Shown: positions 5,630 to 10,564 of the stretch, piece after piece
How positions within the stretch are numbered: position 1 is the stretch's first letter
How the letters are laid out: each line of letters starts with the position of its first letter
Notes under the pieces: generated by a model
The model's database searches: none
Told to the model about the DNA's origin: nothing
Seen by the model: the letters and a program-made list of their open reading frames with translations, nothing else
Translations under genes and position numbers: made by a program
Source of the DNA: CAYZJD01 sp964478455
GTDB lineage: Bacteria; Acidobacteriota; Terriglobia; Bryobacterales; Bryobacteraceae
NCBI GenBank assembly: GCA_964478455.1
Contig: CAYZJD010000142.1
Coordinates: 1-10,564 of the forward strand
Length of the DNA stretch: 10,564 bases
Direction of reading: 5' to 3'

Positions 5630-6595
5630 TTACTGCTTCCGGTGCAACACCCGGTATGCCGCCGCGATGACATCGCGGGCGGTCAATCCGTACTTTTCCA
5701 ACAGTTGCTCGGGTGTGCCGGACTCCGCGTAGGTGTTCTGGATTCCGACGAATTCCATCGGGCAGGGACTGATCTCGGCCACCGCTTGCGCCACGCGCAC
5801 GCCGAGGCCCCCGTCGACCAGGTGTTCCTCGGCGACCACGATCGCCCGCGTCTCGGCTGCCGCGCGCCGGATGGCCTCCACCTCGAGCGGCTTGATCGTG
5901 TGCATGTCGATGACCCGTGCCGAGATTCCCTCGCTCTCCAGGTGCTCCTGGGCGCGGATCGCTTCGGCCACCATGAGGCCGGTAGCGATGAGAGTGACAT
6001 CAGAACCTTCCGTCAGTTCGATCGAGCGGCCTATTTCGAACGTCTGATCCGGCGCATGAACGACCGGCGCTTTGGCCCGGCCCAGCCGCAGAAACACCGG
6101 CCCGATGTGCTCGGCGGCCAGCTTCACCAGCGCCGCCGTCTCCACCTCGTCGCAAGGCGAGAGCACGGTGAACCCAGGCAGGGAACACGCCAGGCTGATA
6201 TCTTCCACGCTCATCTGCGAGGGCCCGTCCTCGCCGATCGATATCCCGCTGTGTGTTCCGGCAATCTTGACGTTCACGTTGGGGTACGCCGCCAGCACGC
6301 GCAGTTGCTCGAAGCCCTTGTTCAGAACGAAGCAGGAAAAGCTCGCGGCGAAGGGGATCTTGCCGGCCGAGGCCAGGCCCGCCGCCACGCCGACCATGTT
6401 GGCCTCGGCGATGCCGCACGAGTAGAACCGCTCGGGAAACTCCTTGGCGAACAGATTCAGGAAGGTGGACTTGGACAAGTCCGCATCCACCGCCACCACG
6501 TTCCTGTTGTCGCGGCCCACCGCGACCAGCGCCTTCCCGAAGGCCTCCCGGGTGGCCATCCCCAGCTTCAGTTCGAACTTGGTCTTAACCGCCAT
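5630..6595 (-). CDS. Transketolase, C-terminal (pyrimidine-binding) subunit
   Basis: The 321-aa product has the second half of a two-subunit transketolase: a pyrimidine-binding domain (about 8-170) and the transketolase C-terminal domain (about 185-315). The motif FYSCGIAEANMVGVAAGLA supplies E64, the Glu that activates the thiamine diphosphate aminopyrimidine ring. GEDGPSQMSVEDI and DGGLG are also characteristic. It pairs with the upstream N-terminal subunit to transfer two-carbon ketol units between sugar phosphates in the non-oxidative pentose phosphate pathway, in the cytoplasm. The ATG at 6595 has GGAGG nine nt upstream. The 69-nt gap after the N-subunit stop is consistent with one operon. 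Split transketolases of this kind resemble DXP-synthase-like and 1-deoxy-sugar enzymes at family level, so an alternative ketol-transfer substrate is possible. Confidence 0.93.
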   Translation of the reverse strand: MAVKTKFELKLGMATREAFGKALVAVGRDNRNVVAVDADLSKSTFLNLFAKEFPERFYSCGIAEANMVGVAAGLASAGKIPFAASFSCFVLNKGFEQLRVLAAYPNVNVKIAGTHSGISIGEDGPSQMSVEDISLACSLPGFTVLSPCDEVETAALVKLAAEHIGPVFLRLGRAKAPVVHAPDQTFEIGRSIELTEGSDVTLIATGLMVAEAIRAQEHLESEGISARVIDMHTIKPLEVEAIRRAAAETRAIVVAEEHLVDGGLGVRVAQAVAEISPCPMEFVGIQNTYAESGTPEQLLEKYGLTARDVIAAAYRVLHRKQ

Positions 6596-6664
6596 CTTGC
6601 TGCTCCTCCGCCCGGCCGGCGGAAATTCCTTCCCACAACAGGCAAGTCAGGAGACTCACCCCAC

Positions 6665-7486
6665 CTATGCCAGTTCCCTCAGCGCCAGGGCCACTTCCTC
6701 GGCCGTCGGCGCGATGCCGTGGAACTTCGGGTTGTTCTCCATGAACGACACGCCCTTGCCCTTGATCGTATGGGCGATGATCACCGTCGGCTTGCCCTTG
6801 ACTCCTTTCGCCTGTGCGAACGCCGCCTGAAGCGCCCGGATGTCGTGCCCGTCCAGCTCGATCGCGTGCCAGCCGAAGGACCGCCATTTCTCTGCCAGCG
6901 GTTCCAGGTCCATGATGTCTTTCACGAATCCGTCAAGCTGGATCTTGTTGTAGTCCACGATCGCCACCACGTTGTCGATCTTGTGGTGGGCGCCGAACAT
7001 CGCCGCTTCCCAGATCTGCCCTTCCTGAATCTCGCCGTCGCCCAGGACCACGTACACGCGCCAGTCCTTGCCGTCCAGCCTCGCCGCCGCGCCCATGCCG
7101 AGGGCGAGGGAAAGGCCCTGGCCGAGCGAGCCGGTCGAGGCCTCCAGCACCGGCAGGAACCTCTTGTCCGGATGGCCCTGGTAGGGAGAGCCTAGCTTGC
7201 GCAGCGTCTTCAGCGTATCCACCGGGCAGTAGCCGCACTCTGCCATCACCGCGTACAGCACCGGGCAGCCGTGGCCCTTCGACAGAATGAACCGGTCGCG
7301 GTCCGGCCAATCGGGCCGCTCCGGATCGTGCCGCAGCACGTCGAAAAACAGCGTGACAACGATCTCCACCGCCGACAGCGATCCGCCCGGATGGCCAGAC
7401 TTCGCCGCGCCGGTCATCTCGATAATGTGACGGCGAATCCGCTTCGAGATCGCTTGCAGTTCCTCGACGTTTTGCGTTTGTTTCAT
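6665..7486 (-). CDS. Transketolase, N-terminal (ThDP-binding) subunit
   Basis: The 273-aa product is the diphosphate-binding half of a two-subunit transketolase. Visible motifs are AKSGHPGGSLSAVE (H32), ILSKGHG (H72), YQGHPD (H105), and the ThDP motif VVLGDGEIQEGQIWEAA ending in DYNKIQ (GDG 149-151, metal ligands D150 and N180). It forms the active site together with the C-subunit encoded just downstream. The start is ATG at 7486, matching the usual subunit length. The same frame stays open far upstream (to 8674), but that stretch has no protein signature and runs antisense to the double-ACT gene and part of the OYE gene. No strong Shine-Dalgarno sequence precedes the ATG. The gene diverges from the double-ACT gene with 48 nt between the two starts, so their promoters must share this interval. 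Confidence 0.94.
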   Translation of the reverse strand: MKQTQNVEELQAISKRIRRHIIEMTGAAKSGHPGGSLSAVEIVVTLFFDVLRHDPERPDWPDRDRFILSKGHGCPVLYAVMAECGYCPVDTLKTLRKLGSPYQGHPDKRFLPVLEASTGSLGQGLSLALGMGAAARLDGKDWRVYVVLGDGEIQEGQIWEAAMFGAHHKIDNVVAIVDYNKIQLDGFVKDIMDLEPLAEKWRSFGWHAIELDGHDIRALQAAFAQAKGVKGKPTVIIAHTIKGKGVSFMENNPKFHGIAPTAEEVALALRELA

Positions 7487-7534
7487 GGCTGCCGGCGCAG
7501 ACTTTTCAATGTAACATAGGGTGCGGAGGCGACC
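7487..7534. promoter_or_regulatory. Shared divergent promoter interval, transketolase and double-ACT genes
   Basis: Only 48 nt separate the start of the minus-strand transketolase N-subunit (7486) from the plus-strand double-ACT gene (7535). The plus-strand gene has a clear GGAGG ribosome site at 7525-7529, five nt before its ATG. An AT-richer patch around 7501-7518 is the only plausible place for -10 elements in either direction, but no consensus pair could be assigned. Both genes must share this interval or use promoters inside each other. Confidence 0.45.
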
Positions 7535-7951
7535 ATGCCCGAAGAGATTCGACGCATCGAATACTGGTACGCAGTCGTTCCCGACAAGCCCGGCGAGGGG
7601 GCGCGCATCCTCTCCGCCCTTTCCCAGGCCGGCGTCAACCTGCTGGCTCTTTCCGGCTTCCCCGCCGGCGCGCGCAAGGCCCAGATCGACCTTTTCCCCG
7701 AGGACGCCAAGGCCCTCGCTGCCGCTGCCCGGAAGGCGGGCATCAAGCTCAGCAAGAAGAAAGTGGGCTTCCTGATTCAGGGTGACGACCGTCCCGGGGC
7801 CGTCGCCGAGACGCTCACCAAGCTGGCCGCGGCAGGCATCAACTGCACGTCCATCCAGGCGGCGTGCGCCGGGGCCGGCCGCTACGGGGCCATGCTGTGG
7901 GTCAAGGCGCCGGACGTCAAGAAGACGGCCAAAGTGCTCGGCATTGCCTGA
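7535..7951 (+). CDS. Tandem ACT-domain protein (probable small-molecule sensor)
   Basis: The 138-aa product consists of two ACT-like domains and little else. The first (about 9-66) has YWYAVVPDKPGEGARILSAL followed by AGVNLLALSGFP. The second (about 77-137) has GFLIQGDDRPGAVAETLTKL followed by AAAGINCTSIQAA. The D-x-PG turn followed by a helix and the 'GINxxxIQ' strand are typical of amino-acid-binding ACT folds. There is no catalytic domain, so it probably senses an amino acid or acts as a regulatory partner, possibly as a dimer. ATG 7535 has a strong GGAGG site. It diverges from the transketolase genes, which may point to a link between amino acid supply and carbon flux, though no direct evidence exists. 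A long hairpin follows nine nt after the stop. Confidence 0.88.
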   Translation: MPEEIRRIEYWYAVVPDKPGEGARILSALSQAGVNLLALSGFPAGARKAQIDLFPEDAKALAAAARKAGIKLSKKKVGFLIQGDDRPGAVAETLTKLAAAGINCTSIQAACAGAGRYGAMLWVKAPDVKKTAKVLGIA

Positions 7952-7959
7952 CCCGCTAC

Positions 7960-8016
7960 AACCGGGGACGGCGCACAGCATGTCGCCGGGCGAGATGCAG
8001 CCCGTCGTCCCTGGTT
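7960..8016 (+). terminator. Long near-symmetrical hairpin after the double-ACT gene
   Basis: The 57 bases are symmetrical around position 7988. AACC (7960-7963) pairs with GGTT (8013-8016), GGGACG (7965-7970) with CGTCCC (8006-8011), GCAT (7978-7981) with ATGC (7995-7998), and TCGCC (7983-7987) with GGCGA (7989-7993), with G-U pairs and a few mismatches between. The structure begins eight bases after the stop codon, and a pyrimidine-rich CTTCCACTCC follows rather than a T-run. It most likely terminates or stabilises the double-ACT transcript. A leader role for the downstream oxidoreductase gene is also possible. Confidence 0.55.
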
Positions 8017-8054
8017 CTTCCACTCCGTTGGAATTCACTTCGAACGAGGATTCA

Positions 8055-8066
8055 CCTCCCGGGAGG
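8055..8066 (+). promoter_or_regulatory. Palindromic ribosome binding site of the OYE gene
   Basis: The 12-bp perfect palindrome CCTCCCGGGAGG contains GGGAGG (8061-8066), the Shine-Dalgarno sequence eight nt before ATG 8075. It can fold as CCTC/GAGG with a 4-nt loop, or pair between two transcripts, either of which would mask the ribosome site. The strong site is good support for this start codon, and hence for the signal peptide. Confidence 0.5.
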
Positions 8067-8074
8067 CTGAAGCC

Positions 8075-9250
8075 ATGCATTCTCAAGCGCAAACCACGCG
8101 CAGGACATTGCTCATGACGGCAACCGGCGCGCTCGCCGGGCTCGAAGGCGGCCTCGCGGCGGCAAGCGGCCGGCGCGACGCCTACCACGTCTTTTCCGAA
8201 GTTCGCATCGGCAACCTCCGGCTGAAAAACCGCCTGGTGCGTTCGGCAACGGCCGAAAATGCCTGGCGCGACATCGAAATGACGGAGGATGGAATCCACC
8301 TCTACCGCCGGCTGGCAGCCGGCCAGGTGGGCCTCATCATTACCGGCTACATGGGCGTCATGCGAGAAGGCCGAAGCAGTGACTTGCAGACGCGCATCTA
8401 CGACGATCGCTTCATCGCCGGCCTCGCAAAGATCGCGCGCGTGATCCACGAGACGAACAAGCAGTGCAAGGTAGTCGCGCAGCTCGGCCACACGGGGATG
8501 CAGACGCAACTGACTGAGCCGGTGGGGCCGTCGGAGTCCGCCTGGCCTCACGTCAAAGCGAAACCAAGGGCGCTGGCCACCAAACAGATCGAAGGCGTCG
8601 TCGCGGGTTTCGCTCAAGCCGCGCGACGGGCCAAGGAGGCCGGATTTGACGGCGTGCAACTTCATGCCGCCCACGGATACCTGCTCAGCTCGTTCCTGTC
8701 GCCTTACACCAACACGCGCACCGACAGGTACGGCGGTTCTTTAGACAAGCGCGTTACCATCATTCGCGAAATCGTCGCCCGGACGCGGGCGCTCGCCGGC
8801 CCCGGCTTCCCGATCCTGATCAAAATGAACTGCGACGATTTCGTGGAGGGAGGCATCAGCATCGAAACCTTCCCGGCACTGGCCAAAGAGATCGAAAAGG
8901 CCGGCGTTCAGGCGATCGAGGTCAGCGGCAACAACCCGGTTCGAGAGAAGATCACTGAGCCGGAGCAGCAGTCGTACTTCCTGAAGTATGCACAGAGGCT
9001 CAAGCTGAACATTCCCGTGATTCTCACCGGCGGCAACCGGTCCGTCGAGCGGCTCGAGCAGATCGCGAAAACGGGCACGCCGCAATTGCTCGGCTTCGCG
9101 CGCCCACTGCTCCGCGAACCGGACCTGCCGACCCGGTGGCTCGAAGGACGCGGCGCTGCCGAAGCCGCCTGCATCTCGTGCAACCGTTGCATCAGAGCGT
9201 TCGCCAAGGGCGAGTTCAGCCGCTGCCGGGCGGACGAGCCCGAGGTCTGA
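8075..9250 (+). CDS. Old yellow enzyme-family NADH:flavin oxidoreductase with Tat signal
   Basis: The 391-aa product has an N-terminal twin-arginine type signal (TTRRTLLMTATGALAG, RR at 9-10, hydrophobic stretch to about 30, Ala-rich cleavage region). It then has a full OYE TIM barrel (about 38-350): NRLVRSATAEN, VAQLGHTGM, VQLHAAHGYLLSSFLSPYTN followed by RTDRYGGS, ILIKMN, and LLGFARPLLREPDLP. These bind FMN and the substrate-anion His/His or His/Asn pair. Near the C-terminus C366, C369, C372 and C384 recall the 4Fe-4S cluster of 2,4-dienoyl-CoA reductase relatives, but the FAD/NAD domain that follows in those enzymes is absent and the C-x2-C-x2-C spacing is one residue short. A periplasmic, cluster-bearing reductase is suggested but unproven. 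The start is supported by GGGAGG eight nt upstream. The gene ends three nt from trpD, which runs toward it. Confidence 0.9.
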   Translation: MHSQAQTTRRTLLMTATGALAGLEGGLAAASGRRDAYHVFSEVRIGNLRLKNRLVRSATAENAWRDIEMTEDGIHLYRRLAAGQVGLIITGYMGVMREGRSSDLQTRIYDDRFIAGLAKIARVIHETNKQCKVVAQLGHTGMQTQLTEPVGPSESAWPHVKAKPRALATKQIEGVVAGFAQAARRAKEAGFDGVQLHAAHGYLLSSFLSPYTNTRTDRYGGSLDKRVTIIREIVARTRALAGPGFPILIKMNCDDFVEGGISIETFPALAKEIEKAGVQAIEVSGNNPVREKITEPEQQSYFLKYAQRLKLNIPVILTGGNRSVERLEQIAKTGTPQLLGFARPLLREPDLPTRWLEGRGAAEAACISCNRCIRAFAKGEFSRCRADEPEV

Positions 9251-9253
9251 TCC

Positions 9254-10276
9254 TCAGCACGCCTGCGTAAAGCGCGCCAGGTCCTCCACCTTGCGGTAGG
9301 CGGCGCGCGAGTCGATGGAGGCGGCGGCGAGCGCGACGCCGTGGCGAAAATCATTCGCCTTGCCCGCAGCCACCAGCGCCGCCGAGGCGTTCACCAGCAC
9401 GATGTCGCGCCGCGGCCCCCGCGCGCCCGAGAGCACGGCCAGCGCGATCTCGCGGTTCTCCTCCCGCGAGCCGCCTTTCAGATCTTCGGACCTGGCTCGA
9501 TCCACGCCGAAATCCGCCGGGGTCACCGTGCGCCGCGTCACCGCGCCGGTCGAGACCTCGAACAGCGTCGTCGGTCCGGTGGTGGTGATCTCGTCGAGGC
9601 CGTCCGAGCCGTGAACCACGAAGCCGCGGCGAAGCCCGAGCGCCGCCAGGGCCTCAGCCATCAGCGCCGCCGCGTGCTCGCCCGGCGCCCCGATTAACTG
9701 GGCGCTCGCGCCGGCCGGATTCGTCAGCGGGCCGAGGATGTTGAACACCGTTCGCGTCTTCAGCTCCAGCCGCGCGGGCTGTGCGTGTTTCATCGCCGGG
9801 TGCAGCGCCGGCGCGAACAGGAAGCCGATGCCCACCTCGCGGATGGCCCGCGCCATCTCGCCGGGCGCAAGCGCGATCTTCACGCCGAGACTCTCAAGAA
9901 GGTCGGCGCTGCCGCACTGGCTCGAAATCGAACGGTTTCCGTGCTTGGCCACGCGCGCGCCCGCGCCCGCCGCCACGAACGCGGCCACCGTCGAGATGTT
10001 GAACGTGTTCGCTCCGTCGCCGCCCGTGCCGCACGTGTCGAGTAACGTCTCTTCGCCCAGTTCCGGGTCTACCCGCTCCACGCGCCCGCGCATCGCCCGC
10101 GCGAAGCCGATCAGCTCGCCCGCGGTCTCGCCCTTCATGCGAAGCGCGACCAGGAAGGCGGCGATCTGCGGCGTGGATGCTTCGCCGCTGAGGATGACCG
10201 ACATCGCACGCTCGGCGTCGCTGGCCGGAAGGTCCTGGCGCTCGAGCACTCGGTCAAGGAAGGGGAGAAGCGACAT
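9254..10276 (-). CDS. trpD: Anthranilate phosphoribosyltransferase
   Basis: The 340-aa product is full length for TrpD, which joins anthranilate to PRPP in tryptophan biosynthesis. Motifs, counted from ATG 10276, are DTCGTGGDGANTFNIST (PRPP loop at 82-88), KHGNRSISSQCGSADLLESLG (111-131), MKHAQPARLELKTRTVFNIL then GPLTNP, and VHGSDGLDEIT with the metal-binding D228-E229. MSLLPFLDRVL is the usual N-terminus, so ATG 10276 was preferred over the in-frame TTG at 10303, which adds nine unusual residues and lies in likely promoter sequence. No Shine-Dalgarno sequence precedes the ATG. No other trp gene is in the window, so it is apart from the rest of the pathway or at the end of an unseen operon. 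It diverges from sucC (67-nt gap) and converges on the OYE gene. Confidence 0.97.
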   Translation of the reverse strand: MSLLPFLDRVLERQDLPASDAERAMSVILSGEASTPQIAAFLVALRMKGETAGELIGFARAMRGRVERVDPELGEETLLDTCGTGGDGANTFNISTVAAFVAAGAGARVAKHGNRSISSQCGSADLLESLGVKIALAPGEMARAIREVGIGFLFAPALHPAMKHAQPARLELKTRTVFNILGPLTNPAGASAQLIGAPGEHAAALMAEALAALGLRRGFVVHGSDGLDEITTTGPTTLFEVSTGAVTRRTVTPADFGVDRARSEDLKGGSREENREIALAVLSGARGPRRDIVLVNASAALVAAGKANDFRHGVALAAASIDSRAAYRKVEDLARFTQAC

Positions 10277-10343
10277 GCTATATTGGGGACTTCGGTTTCT
10301 CAAATCCTAACACGGGTCGCGTGGCCGCTTCGCGTAGATTCCT
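10277..10343. promoter_or_regulatory. Divergent trpD / sucC promoter interval
   Basis: The 67-nt gap separates the divergent starts of trpD and sucC. On the minus strand an AT-rich AATATAGC directly precedes the trpD ATG, with TTGAGA further upstream, but spacing to any -10 is poor (15 nt). On the plus strand, TTGGGG (10283-10288) has only a weak CCTAAC at 17 nt. Neither gene has a clear ribosome site. Both must be controlled from this interval, but no element can be named with confidence. Confidence 0.4.
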
Positions 10344-10564
10344 ATGAAAATTCATGAGTATCAGGCCAAGGCCATCTTGGCCCAGCACGGCGTCCCTGTG
10401 CCGCGGGGCGAGGTGGTGTATTCGGCCGAGGACGCGGCGCCGGCCGCCAAGTGGATCGGCGGCAGCGTCGTGGTCAAGGCGCAGATCCATGCCGGCGGCC
10501 GCGGCAAGGGCGGCGGCATCAAGCTGGCCGCCAGCCCCGCCGAGGCGCTTGAAGTTGCCAGTGG
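10344..10564 (+). CDS. sucC: Succinyl-CoA ligase, beta subunit (5' part)
   Basis: The 73 visible residues match the N-terminus of SucC, which forms succinyl-CoA synthetase with SucD in the TCA cycle: MKIHEYQAKAILAQHGVPVP at the start, then VVVKAQIHAGGRGKGGGIKL. The ATP-grasp nucleotide-binding K45 and the GGRGKGG loop (51-57) are in place. The frame is open to the window edge, so the gene is cut off, not broken. ATG 10344 is the natural start given the conserved MKIHEYQ, although no good Shine-Dalgarno sequence is seen. sucD would be expected downstream, outside the window. Confidence 0.96.
   Translation, partial: MKIHEYQAKAILAQHGVPVPRGEVVYSAEDAAPAAKWIGGSVVVKAQIHAGGRGKGGGIKLAASPAEALEVAS

Noticed and set aside
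4724..7195. An open frame of 823 codons on the plus strand
   Set aside because: It is antisense to the kinase and both transketolase genes, all with clear catalytic motifs. Its translation is Arg/His/Gly/Asp-rich with no recognisable domain, as expected for the opposite strand of high-GC codons.
7487..8674. An upstream extension of the transketolase N-subunit frame
   Set aside because: The frame stays open, but the added residues show no family signature and lie antisense to the double-ACT and OYE genes. ATG 7486 gives the normal subunit length.
10277..10303. In-frame TTG start giving trpD nine more residues
   Set aside because: The added residues are not typical of TrpD, there is no ribosome site, and the stretch is needed for the divergent promoters.

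Overview
The window is a high-GC bacterial chromosomal segment with tightly packed genes. The minus strand carries a long run of genes from about 7.5 kb down to the left edge. The plus strand carries two genes (7.5-9.3 kb) and a partial sucC at the right edge. GC content, a transketolase split into two subunits, a sensorless NarX-type kinase with a NarL-type regulator, and a Tat-exported old yellow enzyme would fit Acidobacteriota (Solibacter/Bryobacter-like). That placement is inference; no marker gene here fixes the taxon.

Left part (1-2038): a tRNA-Leu(UAG) with encoded CCA, a membrane-anchored coiled-coil protein of unknown function in visibly less GC-rich DNA, and a VapBC-type toxin-antitoxin pair with a candidate operator. 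A tRNA 3' end, a small orphan gene and a TA module together look like accessory DNA, possibly the edge of an integrated element lying left of the window.

Middle part (2039-5533): reading leftward, a sensorless histidine kinase, a LuxR/NarL response regulator, a metal-dependent amidohydrolase whose start overlaps the regulator by 20 nt, and a compact divergent PaaK/CapK-like protein. The gap before the PaaK-like gene carries two adjacent hairpins. One of them pairs exactly with that gene's Shine-Dalgarno sequence, so translational control is plausible there.

Central metabolism (5630-7486): transketolase N- and C-terminal halves as two genes in pathway order. A small double-ACT protein (7535-7951, plus) diverges from them and is followed by a long near-symmetrical hairpin.

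Right part (8075-10564): a Tat-signal-bearing OYE-family flavin oxidoreductase converges, 3 nt apart, on trpD (minus). trpD in turn diverges from the start of sucC, which the window edge truncates. The strongest items for follow-up are the RNA structures at 2940-3040 and 7960-8016, the vapBC operator with a probable leaderless start, and the unusual PaaK-like and OYE proteins. No CRISPR array, insertion sequence or complete mobile element was seen.
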